A stretch of 64,000 nt of DNA from Marinobacter sp. Arc7-DN-1 (GTDB lineage Bacteria; Pseudomonadota; Gammaproteobacteria; Pseudomonadales; Oleiphilaceae), in contig NZ_CP031848.1 of NCBI RefSeq assembly GCF_003441595.1, forward strand, positions 1,488,001 through 1,552,000, given 5' to 3'. Under the pieces are notes generated by a model. The model saw only the letters and a list, made by a program, of their open reading frames with translations, had not been told where the DNA came from and did not search any database. This document shows, in pieces, positions 1 through 8,623 of the stretch (positions within the stretch are counted from its first letter, which is position 1; each line of letters begins with the position of its first letter). The position numbers and the translations under genes were made by a program.

Positions 1-84
1 TAAAGACAAACCTTTACCTGACACGCAGGACCCGCATAATACGTGCAACGTGTTTCATTGATTCTTATTTGCGAACCCAGGGCC

Positions 85-1050
85 ATGACTGCAAAAAGCC
101 AGCTCGAACTGCTCGTCAGGAACTTTCAGAAAAAACGGCCGCTCCGTGCCGGCTCCCTCATCATTACCATCTATGGCGACGCCATCGTTCCCCGCGGTGG
201 CAATGTCTGGCTTGGCAGTCTGATGAAGCTGGTAGAACCCATGGGCATCAGCCAGCGACTGGTTCGCACCTCCGTGTATCGCCTGGTCCAGGAATCCTGG
301 CTGCAAACAGAAAAGGTCGGCCGTTGCAGTTATTACAGCCTCACCGGTCCCGGGCTGCGCCGTTTCGAGCAGGCCTTTCAGCACGTTTACAATCTCGATA
401 CCGAGGAATGGAGCGGCAGCTGGTGCCTTGTGTACCTGAATCAGCTGACTCCGGAACTTCGCCAGAAAGTCCGCGAAGAACTGAAGTGGCTCAGCTTTGG
501 CAGCATGGCGCCGGGCTTGATGGAGCACCCCCGGTTTACCCGCAGCGAACTGATTCCCATGCTGCAGGAGTGGGGCGCCCTGGAAGACACTATCGTGATG
601 CAGACCATGCCCATGGAGCAGAAAAGCCCCAAGGCACTCAGGTTGCAGGTGCGCGAGAGCTGGAACCTGGACGAGCTGGGAGGTCGGTACCGGCGCTTCC
701 TGGCTCAATTCCGGCCCCTCTGGCGTGAGCTGCAATCGGAAGACACGCTCAGCCCGAAAGAATGCCTGATCCTCCGGATATTGCTGATTCACGAGTACCG
801 AAAAATTCTGCTTCGAGACCCACTACTGCCGGACGAGTTGCTACCGGGCGACTGGGAAGGCCGCAGCGCCAAGCAACTCTGCCGGAACCTGTACCGGAAG
901 ATTTATGTGCGGGCGGAACAATGGCTGGATGAAACCCTGGAAAATGCCTCCGGCCCCCTCCCCGGCCCCGGCGAGAAATTCTTCAAGCGCTTTGGAGGGC
1001 TGAGAGACATGACCACGACTCAGGAAGAAACGCCGGAATCCGCTGTCTGA
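85..1050 (+). CDS. paaX: PaaX-type phenylacetate-degradation repressor
   Basis: The 321-residue protein starts with a winged-helix N-terminal domain (the stretch around SLIITIYGDAIVPRGG and the following helix-turn-helix with RLVRTSVYRLVQ) and continues into the PaaX-like C-terminal domain. PaaX proteins (about 300 residues) repress phenylacetyl-CoA catabolic operons and respond to phenylacetyl-CoA; that role is known for the family and inferred here. I chose the ATG at 85 because it gives the usual N-terminus; an in-frame start at 43 would add 14 atypical residues. No other paa gene is in the window, so the partner operon would have to lie upstream of base 1. It is followed 51 bases later by the mtlR-like gene, which is probably unrelated. 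Confidence 0.85.
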   Translation: MTAKSQLELLVRNFQKKRPLRAGSLIITIYGDAIVPRGGNVWLGSLMKLVEPMGISQRLVRTSVYRLVQESWLQTEKVGRCSYYSLTGPGLRRFEQAFQHVYNLDTEEWSGSWCLVYLNQLTPELRQKVREELKWLSFGSMAPGLMEHPRFTRSELIPMLQEWGALEDTIVMQTMPMEQKSPKALRLQVRESWNLDELGGRYRRFLAQFRPLWRELQSEDTLSPKECLILRILLIHEYRKILLRDPLLPDELLPGDWEGRSAKQLCRNLYRKIYVRAEQWLDETLENASGPLPGPGEKFFKRFGGLRDMTTTQEETPESAV

Positions 1051-1101
1051 ATACAGCGAACTGTTGTACTCTGAACTGAAAGGTCGGAATAACGGTGTTT
1101 C

Positions 1102-1998
1102 ATGAGCTCCAGCAAACAGCGCCTGCAGCCCGAATTCGAGTGGGTCGATCAGCAAGGTGACGAATCGATCCGCTACCTTGATCATGGATACCCCAGCCCC
1201 CTTGTGCGCTGGCACTACCATGAGGAGTATGAACTACACCTGATCACAGCGACGTCAGGCAAGGTGTTCGTTGGCGACTACATTGGCAATTTCTCACCTG
1301 ACAGCCTGATACTGGTTGGCCCCAACCTGCCCCACAACTGGATAAGCCAGCTGGATAAGGGGGAGCGCGTCGAGTTACGCGACCGCGTCATCAACTTCTC
1401 CCATGAGTTTGTGAAAGGATGCGAATCCTTCTTCCCGGAAGCACGGCTGCTGGCTCCGTTCTGGGAGCGCGCGCAGTATGGCATTGAGTTTCTGAACCCC
1501 GACAGCATTGCCAGGGCCGTGGAGCTGTTCGAAGACATTGCAACTTCCGGAGGTTTCAGGCGCCTGACCCGATTCTGGACGCTGATAGAGCTTCTTGCGG
1601 GCATTGATGATTACCGGGTGCTCTCCTCATCAACCTACATTCCGATCACCGATGAGAAGATCCTCCATCGGCTCAATCTGGCCGTCAATTACATCTTTGA
1701 GTCCTATGACACCAGCATCTCGCTTGAAGAAGTCGCAGACCATGTGAACATGGGGCCGACCTATTTTTCCAAATTCTTCAGGAAAGCGACTGGCCAGCGC
1801 TTTATTGAGTTCGTCAATACCCTGCGCATCAACAAAGCCTGCGAACATCTTGCCCATACCGACGAGCCGATTACTGAAATCTGCTTTTCGGTCGGATTCA
1901 ACAACATCGCAAACTTCAACCGCCGCTTTTTTCACCTCAAGAAAATGACACCTTCGGACTATCGAAAGGCATCAATGGATGTTCTTTACCGGGGCTGA
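1102..1998 (+). CDS. mtlR: AraC-family regulator of the mannitol operon (MtlR-like)
   Basis: 298 residues with an N-terminal cupin-like sensor (His-rich RWHYHEEYELHLI near residue 35) and a C-terminal AraC/XylS double helix-turn-helix (ISLEEVADHVNMGPTYFSKF and ITEICFSVGFNNIANFNRRF, about residues 205-285). Length and architecture match Pseudomonas MtlR, the activator of mtlEFGKDYZ for mannitol, sorbitol and arabitol use. Here it lies directly upstream of a porin and the same transporter and enzyme genes on the same strand, so a role as polyol-responsive activator is a strong inference. Two near-identical upstream regions with an inverted repeat (2144-2167 and 4077-4100) are candidate binding sites. 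Confidence 0.85.
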   Translation: MSSSKQRLQPEFEWVDQQGDESIRYLDHGYPSPLVRWHYHEEYELHLITATSGKVFVGDYIGNFSPDSLILVGPNLPHNWISQLDKGERVELRDRVINFSHEFVKGCESFFPEARLLAPFWERAQYGIEFLNPDSIARAVELFEDIATSGGFRRLTRFWTLIELLAGIDDYRVLSSSTYIPITDEKILHRLNLAVNYIFESYDTSISLEEVADHVNMGPTYFSKFFRKATGQRFIEFVNTLRINKACEHLAHTDEPITEICFSVGFNNIANFNRRFFHLKKMTPSDYRKASMDVLYRG

Positions 1999-2130
1999 CC
2001 CGCTTTTTACCTTTTTCAAACAATACCTTATAGCTGCATATCATTTTCCTCCCGAATCAGAAAGATGACGTGTTAGCCCCCATTCAAGGCAAAGTTCACG
2101 TCGACTCGCATAACCGATGACAGCTCACCT

Positions 2131-2385
2131 GATGGAAAAAAAGTACATAAATCTGGCGAATTATGTATTTGTCCGCTTTTCATGCCCAGCGTGTAATAGG
2201 ACCCAGCACCCGATTGGGTGTACCGGCAACAACAATGTTGACGGGTTTCCAGATTTAGCCCGGATCGACCTACTCCAAAAATAAACAGAGGTTTGAACAT
2301 GAGCACCAACACCCTTTTCCCGGCGCAGGTCGCAGCCGGAATCCTGACCGCATCCTCCTCCGCCATGACGGCAACTAAAGTCACT
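2131..2385 (+). repeat. Duplicated mtlE promoter/leader, copy 1
   Basis: This stretch is closely similar, by eye nearly 90 percent, to 4062-4322, which is the promoter, 5' leader and signal-peptide coding start of mtlE. Shared landmarks in order are the TACATAA inverted repeat, the CACCCGATTGGGTG palindrome, the CAACAATGTTG palindrome, the AACAGAGGT ribosome-binding region and the first 29 or so codons of mtlE. Similarity stops after the codons for KVT. The copy now sits upstream of the porin gene and probably drives it. Confidence 0.9.
2144..2167 (+). promoter_or_regulatory. Candidate MtlR operator upstream of the porin
   Basis: Perfect 7-base inverted repeat TACATAA / TTATGTA separated by 10 bases. 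The same site, with one arm base changed, is found at 4077-4100 upstream of mtlE. Conservation inside the duplicated promoter and its place upstream of both transcription units suggest a regulator site; assignment to the MtlR-like protein is inference. Confidence 0.5.
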
Positions 2386-2394
2386 TACAGATAA
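2299..2394 (+). pseudogene. Remnant 31-codon mtlE leader peptide
   Basis: A 31-residue open frame begins MSTNTLFPAQVAAGILTA and ends KVTYR. It matches the signal peptide and first mature residues of MtlE (start at 4237) and then hits a TAA stop. The ribosome-binding region AGAGGTTTGAAC is retained, so it may still be translated. It has no mature domain and is best explained as the truncated 5' end left by the promoter duplication. A leader-peptide role for the porin gene 80 bases downstream is possible but unsupported. Confidence 0.75.
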
Positions 2395-2473
2395 ACGAAG
2401 TTCCGCATAGATTTAATGCGACTACTCAGCGTGGAAATAAAACAAATAGCATCCATCACATGAGGTAAAATCA

Positions 2474-3751
2474 ATGAGATTAATAAGCGCTTCAAAACTG
2501 GGGACGGTTTGTGCGTTGCTGGGGATGGCCGCCAGCCCCACTTACGCCACAGAATTGGGGCTGGCCTCCAGCCCCGCCCCTGGCACGGAATTATTCGACG
2601 GTAAAGTAGAAATCAAGGGCGCTATCATGAGCTCCTTCCAGGAACTGGAAGCTGACGATAATGCGTTCAATGTTGCTGATCGGTCGACCGACTCAGGCTT
2701 CAACCGGATACGCTTTTCTCTCGGCTTCGATATCCAGGTCTCAGAACGCATCAATGCCTTTGTGGAACTCAGCGAAGAACCGAATGACTTTGGCACTGAC
2801 GATCAGTTCGAAATCTCCAACGACCTGTCGTTTATCAATTATATGCTCACTGATGACCTCACTTTTCGTTTGGGCGGAGTTGTCACCGCGGTGCGCAACT
2901 TCGGGGGATATTCAGACGGTGCCGTGGTACAGGGCAACCCACTGATTGGCAACTCACCCGCCGATATGGTTACCGCGGAATCCGGCTTCACCGTCTTGGG
3001 AAGCCATGATATCGGCAGCGGTTTTCTCAAACGGGTGAACTGGGACGCCACCGTGACTGTGCCCACCTTCTTCGAGGATTTCGGCGGGGATCGTGGCTAT
3101 GATTACTTCTTCAAGGGTTCTCTGGACCTGCCCATGGGCTTCAGTGTCGGCGGCGGCTATGCCTTCAATGACCTGGGTGATCAGGTTACCGGCGATAATC
3201 CGCGCCCGTTCAGTGAGGTTCAGACGATGGGTATGGTGCAGGGTGACGGCGATAACTACAACTTCCCGGGCAGTGGTGCCGGTGCTCGTGATACCCATGC
3301 CGGTCTGGTGCCGGGTCTGGAAGTCGATGTGTGGCAGATCGGTGCCCAGTATGAGGGTGAGGATATCCCGCTCTATGCCCGCATCTGGTTCGGTCGGGCT
3401 GAAGATAAATTCAGTTTTGGAGACAGCTCAGGGAATCAAACCGTTGCTAGCCAGGCCACCCAGTTCCTGCAGCAGACAAGCGAAATGCAATTTTATGGCA
3501 CGGAGGCCAGCTACTACATAATGCCTTCAAAACTCTACGGTGCAGTGCGCTACACCCTTGTGACTAATGAGTCCGACAATGCCGGTCCCGACGACGAGTT
3601 GACACGTACCCAGGTCGGCGGCGGTTATTGGCTAAATGATGTGGCGCTAGTAAAGGCGGAGTACGTGAGCCAGCAAGAGGGCGCGAATTCCCCCGGTCAG
3701 ATCGGGGATGACTGGGATGGCTTTATGCTGGAAGCCTCTGTAGTTTTCTAG
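2474..3751 (+). CDS. Outer-membrane porin in the mannitol locus
   Basis: 425 residues with an N-terminal signal peptide (hydrophobic stretch, cleavage probably after PTYA near residue 25), alternating beta-strand composition rich in Gly, Asp and aromatic residues, and a C-terminal Phe (EASVVF), the usual outer-membrane barrel signature. It is not a close visual match to OprB, so I leave the family open. Its position between mtlR and mtlE, under a copy of the mtlE promoter, suggests that it lets polyols or related sugars across the outer membrane. A strong hairpin follows the stop codon. The ribosome-binding site GAGGT lies 8 bases before the ATG. Confidence 0.8.
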   Translation: MRLISASKLGTVCALLGMAASPTYATELGLASSPAPGTELFDGKVEIKGAIMSSFQELEADDNAFNVADRSTDSGFNRIRFSLGFDIQVSERINAFVELSEEPNDFGTDDQFEISNDLSFINYMLTDDLTFRLGGVVTAVRNFGGYSDGAVVQGNPLIGNSPADMVTAESGFTVLGSHDIGSGFLKRVNWDATVTVPTFFEDFGGDRGYDYFFKGSLDLPMGFSVGGGYAFNDLGDQVTGDNPRPFSEVQTMGMVQGDGDNYNFPGSGAGARDTHAGLVPGLEVDVWQIGAQYEGEDIPLYARIWFGRAEDKFSFGDSSGNQTVASQATQFLQQTSEMQFYGTEASYYIMPSKLYGAVRYTLVTNESDNAGPDDELTRTQVGGGYWLNDVALVKAEYVSQQEGANSPGQIGDDWDGFMLEASVVF

Positions 3752-3768
3752 TTTCCGCTCCGGAAAAA

Positions 3769-3811
3769 TTGGGTACAGACCCCGTTTTCTTTAATCGGGG
3801 TCTGTACTCAA
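3769..3811 (+). terminator. Long hairpin after the porin gene
   Basis: GTACAGACCCCG (3773-3784) pairs with CGGGGTCTGTAC (3796-3807) around an 11-base T-rich loop. Extending outward gives a stem of about 16 pairs with one mismatch. It lies 18 bases after the porin stop and may end the porin transcript, separating it from mtlE. It lacks a clean T-run after the stem and also resembles a REP-like palindrome. Confidence 0.55.
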
Positions 3812-4061
3812 TTGATAGTGTTTCCGATTAGCATCTCTGCCGAAATCGATCTGGCAACCGAAGCTCGAGTGCTGGATCCTGGCCCGACTGCGTCACCGGG
3901 CATTCGATAACACATCGAGATGGCCGTGTGCAAATCGGTCACGTTCGCCGGAATACACAACTTTATCGCGTCAGATTTTTCCTTTTCTAACAGGACAATG
4001 CTTTACCGACAGCCGCTCAAAAGGTGGTTCACGGTGGCTGACGCTTAAGGGAACAGCTCGG

Positions 4062-4322
4062 CGAATGGCAAAAAAGTACATAAATCTGGCGAAGTATGTA
4101 TTTGTCCGCTTTTCATACTCAGCGTGTAATGGGCTCATAGGATTCAGCACCCGATTGGGTGTACCGACAACAATGTTGACGGGTTTCCAGATTTAGCCCG
4201 GATCGACCTACTCCAAAAATAAACAGAGGTTCGAACATGAGCACCAACAGCTTTTTCCCTGCGCTGGTCGCAGCCGGAATCCTGACCGCATCCTTCCCGG
4301 CCATGGCGGCCACCAAAGTCAC
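4062..4322 (+). repeat. mtlE promoter/leader, copy 2 (parent copy)
   Basis: Counterpart of 2131-2385. This copy continues into the full mtlE gene and is therefore probably the original. The region 3812-4061 between the porin hairpin and this repeat shows no gene or obvious signal. Confidence 0.9.
4077..4100 (+). promoter_or_regulatory. Candidate MtlR operator upstream of mtlE
   Basis: TACATA / TATGTA inverted repeat, the second example of the site at 2144-2167, about 137 bases upstream of the mtlE start. The binding protein is inferred. Confidence 0.5.
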
Positions 4323-5559
4323 GATTGGCACCGTCAACAACGGCGACATGATTCGCATGCAAGGTTTGTCTGATGCCTTCGAAGCAGAATACCCGAATAT
4401 AGACCTCGACTGGGTCGTACTTGAGGAAAATGTCCTCCGCCAGCGCCTGACCACGGATATTGCCACCGGCGGTGGCCAGTTCGACGTGATGACCATCGGC
4501 ATGTACGAGGCCCCGATCTGGGGAGAAAAAGGCTGGCTGACGGTTATGGATGACCTGCCGGAAGACTATGACAAGGAAGATATTTTCCCGTCGGTCCTTG
4601 GCGGCCTCTCGAAGAACGGGAAGCTCTACGCGCTGCCCTTCTATGCCGAAAGCTCGATGACCTACTACCGCAAGGATCTTTTCGAAAAAAACGGGTTAAC
4701 CATGCCGGCCCAGCCCACCTGGGAACAGATGAAGTCGTTCGCCAAAACCCTCCACAAGCCCGACGAGGGACAATACGGGGTTTGCCTGCGCGGCAAAGCC
4801 GGCTGGGGCGAAAACATGGCGCTGATCACCACCATCGCCAACGCGTTCGGTGCCCGCTGGTTTGACGAAGAGTGGAAACCTGAATTCACCGGCCCGGAGT
4901 GGAAAGACGCGCTCACGTTCTACGTCGACCTGCTGGGTAACTACGGTCCCCCGGGGGCATCCTCCAATGGCTTCAATGAAAACCTCGCACTGTTCAATTC
5001 CGGCAAATGCGGCCTATGGGTAGACGCCACGGTAGCCGGCGCGTTTGTTACCGACGAATCCCAGAGCAAGGTCGCTGATAAGGTTGGTTTTGCACTGGCA
5101 CCAAGCCAGAAGACCGATAAGGGCGCTGGTTGGCTGTGGTCCTGGGCACTGGCCATTCCGGTCAGCTCGGATGCAAAAGAAGCCGCCAAGACCTTTATCA
5201 CCTGGGCGACATCCAAGCAATACAGCGCCCTGGTGGCGGAGACCACCGGCATCGCAACCACTCCTCCGGGCACTCGGGCATCAACTTACGACAACGCCGA
5301 GTACCTTGCTGCCGCGCCGTTTGCGGCCAAAACCCTCGAGTCGATGGATAGGGCCGATCCCAATGACGCCACCCTGAAGCCGGCCCCCTATGTGGGCGTT
5401 CAGTTTGCCGCCATCCCGGAGTTTCAGGCCATTGCAACCCAGGTTGGCAAACTTTTCTCCGGGGCGCTCGCCGGCTCCATGTCGACGGAACAGGCCCTGA
5501 TGGGCGCCCAGTCGATTACGACCCGCGAAATGACCCGGGCGCGTTACTACTCAAAGTAA
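4237..5559 (+). CDS. mtlE: Polyol ABC transporter, periplasmic binding protein
   Basis: 440 residues with a Sec signal peptide ending AMA near residue 24 and the fold pattern of family 1 extracellular solute-binding proteins (DVMTIGMYEAPIWGEKGWL, LYALPFYAESSMTYYRKDLF). This is the typical length for sorbitol/mannitol binding proteins of alpha- and gammaproteobacteria. It should bind mannitol, sorbitol or arabitol in the periplasm and deliver it to MtlFG. It is the first gene of the transporter-enzyme run. The ribosome-binding site is AGAGG. Substrate choice comes from the neighbouring mannitol dehydrogenase and fructokinase rather than from binding-site residues. Confidence 0.9.
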   Translation: MSTNSFFPALVAAGILTASFPAMAATKVTIGTVNNGDMIRMQGLSDAFEAEYPNIDLDWVVLEENVLRQRLTTDIATGGGQFDVMTIGMYEAPIWGEKGWLTVMDDLPEDYDKEDIFPSVLGGLSKNGKLYALPFYAESSMTYYRKDLFEKNGLTMPAQPTWEQMKSFAKTLHKPDEGQYGVCLRGKAGWGENMALITTIANAFGARWFDEEWKPEFTGPEWKDALTFYVDLLGNYGPPGASSNGFNENLALFNSGKCGLWVDATVAGAFVTDESQSKVADKVGFALAPSQKTDKGAGWLWSWALAIPVSSDAKEAAKTFITWATSKQYSALVAETTGIATTPPGTRASTYDNAEYLAAAPFAAKTLESMDRADPNDATLKPAPYVGVQFAAIPEFQAIATQVGKLFSGALAGSMSTEQALMGAQSITTREMTRARYYSK

Positions 5560-5668
5560 TCACGTCGCTATGAACTAACACAACTGGCACCTGTGGGTCC
5601 CGTCATGCCGCTCCATCGGCTTATACGGGCAGCCCACACCGTCAGGGCCCCTTCCCGGAGGCATTGGC

Positions 5669-6613
5669 ATGGAAACAAAAACTTTGGATGCGGACGCAAT
5701 CCGCACAATGCAAGACACGGCTCCGACTGCAGGAGGTGTCAGCAAACAGAAAGCCAGAGTCAGCCGGCTCATGGTATCGCCATCGGTGCTGTTGCTTCTG
5801 CTCTGGATGGTTGTTCCCCTGTCCATGACGATTTACTTCTCGTTGATCCGGTATAACCTGCTTTATCCCGGCGAAAACGAGTACGTCGGCCTGGAGAACT
5901 TCCGGTTTTTCGTGACTGACCTGGGGTTCATGGCCGGCATGACCAACACACTGCTGCTGGTCGGCTCGGTACTCTTGATCACAGTCGTATTCGGTGTCCT
6001 GATTTCACTGCTCATTAATCTGGCGTTCTGGGGTCAGGGGATTGTCAGAATCCTGTTGATTTCGCCGTTTTTCATCATGCCCACGGTAAATGCACTGGTC
6101 TGGAAAAACCTGCTGCTGCACCCGGTGTCGGGGGTCTTTGCCGCCATCTGGCAGTTTTTCGGCGCGCAACCCATTGACTGGTTCTCGGAGTTTCCGCTTT
6201 TCTCCATCATCATGATCGTGTCGTGGCAATGGCTGCCTTTCGCGATCCTTCTGCTGATGACCGCACTGCAGTCGCTCGACCAGGAGCAGCAGGAAGCCGC
6301 GCGACTGGACGGCGCTGGCCCATGGGCCCTGTTCTGGCACCTGACCCTCCCCCACCTGGCCCGCCCGATTGCCGTGGTGGTGATGATCGAAACCATTTTC
6401 CTGCTCTCACTGTTTGCGGAAATCTTCACAACAACCGGTGGTGGCCCCGGCTACGAAACCACCAACCTCGCCTACCTGATCTACAGCCAGGCGTTACTCC
6501 AGTTCGACGTTGGCCTTGCGTCAGCGGGCGGACTGATTGCCGTCATTCTTGCCAATATCGCCGCGTTCTTCCTGGTTCGCGTCGTCGGCAAGAGTCTGAC
6601 CGATAAACAATAA
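5669..6613 (+). CDS. mtlF: Polyol ABC transporter permease
   Basis: 314 residues with about six transmembrane helices and the binding-protein-dependent permease loop (EAARLDGAGPWALFWHLTLP, about residues 210-230) that contacts the ATPase. The start at 5669 has a GGAGG eight bases upstream. An N-terminal cytosolic extension of about 20 residues precedes the first helix. It pairs with MtlG to form the membrane channel for the polyol bound by MtlE. The gene is 109 bases after mtlE and 16 before mtlG. Confidence 0.92.
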   Translation: METKTLDADAIRTMQDTAPTAGGVSKQKARVSRLMVSPSVLLLLLWMVVPLSMTIYFSLIRYNLLYPGENEYVGLENFRFFVTDLGFMAGMTNTLLLVGSVLLITVVFGVLISLLINLAFWGQGIVRILLISPFFIMPTVNALVWKNLLLHPVSGVFAAIWQFFGAQPIDWFSEFPLFSIIMIVSWQWLPFAILLLMTALQSLDQEQQEAARLDGAGPWALFWHLTLPHLARPIAVVVMIETIFLLSLFAEIFTTTGGGPGYETTNLAYLIYSQALLQFDVGLASAGGLIAVILANIAAFFLVRVVGKSLTDKQ

Positions 6614-6629
6614 CGCCGGAGGTGACACC

Positions 6630-7463
6630 ATGCTTAGCCTGAAACAACGCCGAAGCCTGACAACGGCCCTTATGGGTATCCTGGCCTGGGGCGTAGCCCT
6701 GGCCATCTTCTTTCCGATTTTCTGGATGCTGCTGACCAGCTTCAAAACCGAAATCGACGCGTTCGCGACGCCGCCCCAACTGTTCTTCACACCCACGCTG
6801 GAGAACTACACGCTGGTCAATGAGCGCAGCGACTACTTCCACTTTGCCTGGAACTCGGTGGTTGTGTCTTTCGGCTCAACGATTATCGGGATGCTGCTGG
6901 CGGTACCCGCCGCCTACTCCATGGCGTTTTTCGAGACCAAACGCACCAAGGCCACCCTGCTCTGGATGCTGTCCACCAAGATGCTGCCACCTGTCGGCGT
7001 ACTGGTCCCGATCTACCTGCTGTTCAAAGACCTGCAGATGCTGGATACCCGCATTGGGCTGACCATTATTTTCACGCTGATCAACCTGCCAATCATGATC
7101 TGGATGGCTTACACCTACTTCAAGGAAATCCCGAAAGAGGTACTGGAAGCCGCGCGTATGGACGGCTCAACGCTGTTCCAGGAGATCTGGCGGGTTCTGC
7201 TTCCCATGAGCAAAGGCGGGCTGGCGTCCACCGTTCTCCTGGCACTGATTCTGAGCTGGAACGAGGCATTCTGGTCGCTGAACCTCACCGCATCGCAGGC
7301 AGCGCCCCTGACTGCCCTGATCGCCTCCTACTCGAGTCCCGAAGGACTGTTCTGGGCCAAGTTGTCCGCAGTCTCAACCCTGGCCTGCGCTCCGATCCTG
7401 ATCTTTGGCTGGATCAGTCAGAAACAGTTGGTTCGCGGTTTGTCCTTTGGCGCAGTTAAATAA
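6630..7463 (+). CDS. mtlG: Polyol ABC transporter permease
   Basis: 277 residues, six predicted membrane helices, with the permease EAA loop EAARMDGSTLFQEIWRVLLP around residues 170-190. It is the MalG-type partner of the preceding MalF-type permease. The start follows CCGGAGGTGACACC, a strong ribosome-binding site, and the gene ends 12 bases before mtlK. It should form the inner-membrane translocation pore for mannitol-type polyols. Confidence 0.92.
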   Translation: MLSLKQRRSLTTALMGILAWGVALAIFFPIFWMLLTSFKTEIDAFATPPQLFFTPTLENYTLVNERSDYFHFAWNSVVVSFGSTIIGMLLAVPAAYSMAFFETKRTKATLLWMLSTKMLPPVGVLVPIYLLFKDLQMLDTRIGLTIIFTLINLPIMIWMAYTYFKEIPKEVLEAARMDGSTLFQEIWRVLLPMSKGGLASTVLLALILSWNEAFWSLNLTASQAAPLTALIASYSSPEGLFWAKLSAVSTLACAPILIFGWISQKQLVRGLSFGAVK

Positions 7464-7475
7464 CGGAGAATTCCC

Positions 7476-8579
7476 ATGGCTGATTTAACAATAAAAAACC
7501 TGAAAAAATCCTTTGGGGATGTGGAAATCCTCAAAGGCATCAACCTGAACATCAAGGATCACGAGTTTGTTGTCTTCGTTGGCCCCTCAGGCTGTGGCAA
7601 GTCGACCCTGCTGCGCTCGATCGCCGGCCTTGAAGAGGTCACCAGTGGTCATATTTACCTGGACGACAGGGAAATCACCGAACTCGCGCCCGCCAAGCGG
7701 GATCTGGCGATGGTCTTCCAGAGCTATGCGCTCTATCCCCACATGTCCGTGCGCAAGAACATGTCATTTGCGCTGGAGCTGGCCAAGGAGCCCAAAGAGA
7801 CGATCAAAGCCAAGGTGGCCGAAGCAGCTCGCATTCTGGAGCTGGAGCCTTTGCTTGAGCGTAAACCCAAGGAACTGTCCGGTGGGCAACGCCAGCGCGT
7901 TGCCATTGGCCGCTCCATCGTCCGCCAGCCCAAGGTGTTCCTGTTTGACGAACCGCTGTCGAACCTCGATGCCGCACTTCGCGTGCAGATGCGGCTTGAA
8001 CTTGCGCGGCTTCACCATGACCTGAAAGCCACCATGATCTACGTGACTCACGATCAGGTCGAAGCCATGACCCTCGCCAATAAGGTCGTGGTACTCAACC
8101 AGGGGCAGATCGAGCAGGTCGGCTCGCCCATGGAGCTCTATCACAGCCCGGCCAACCGGTTTGTCGCGGGCTTTCTCGGCATGCCGAAAATGAGTTTCCT
8201 GCCTGCTACCGTGCTTGCATGCGATCATCAGGGAACCCGAATCCAGCTCGAAGATGGCGCCACACTCACCCTGCCGGTCGAGGGGACATCATTGCGCAAG
8301 GACAGCCGCGTAACCCTGGGCGTGCGGCCTGAGAACATTTATGTCTCCGACCCTGCGGAAAGCCACCTCACCGGCCGTCTGGACATAGCAGAAAATCTTG
8401 GCAGTGACACCTACTGTTACGTCAAAACCGGTACCGGCGAAACGCTTACGGTCCGGACACCGGGCAATTTCACATGCAACTTTGGCCAGCAGATCGGCCT
8501 GAGCCTCGAGCTCGACCAGTGCCACCTGTTCGATGACCAGGACCAGGCCCTGCCCAGACTCGAGCAGATCGCCGCCTGA
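7476..8579 (+). CDS. mtlK: Polyol ABC transporter ATPase
   Basis: 367 residues. Walker A GPSGCGKST at residues 36-44, Q-loop near MVFQSYALYPHM, signature LSGGQRQR near 134-141, Walker B FLFDEP near 156-161 and the switch His in VTHD are all present. The C-terminal third is a TOBE/MalK-type regulatory domain. It powers uptake by MtlEFG. The order mtlE-F-G-K-D is the Pseudomonas mannitol operon order. Confidence 0.95.
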   Translation: MADLTIKNLKKSFGDVEILKGINLNIKDHEFVVFVGPSGCGKSTLLRSIAGLEEVTSGHIYLDDREITELAPAKRDLAMVFQSYALYPHMSVRKNMSFALELAKEPKETIKAKVAEAARILELEPLLERKPKELSGGQRQRVAIGRSIVRQPKVFLFDEPLSNLDAALRVQMRLELARLHHDLKATMIYVTHDQVEAMTLANKVVVLNQGQIEQVGSPMELYHSPANRFVAGFLGMPKMSFLPATVLACDHQGTRIQLEDGATLTLPVEGTSLRKDSRVTLGVRPENIYVSDPAESHLTGRLDIAENLGSDTYCYVKTGTGETLTVRTPGNFTCNFGQQIGLSLELDQCHLFDDQDQALPRLEQIAA

Positions 8580-8623
8580 CACGCGAAGGGCCGGCCCCGC
8601 CGACCGGAAAACAGGGTGAACCT

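Noticed and set aside
55-792. 245-codon minus-strand open frame over the PaaX gene
   Set aside because: Shadow of paaX; no motif and no plausible ribosome-binding site.
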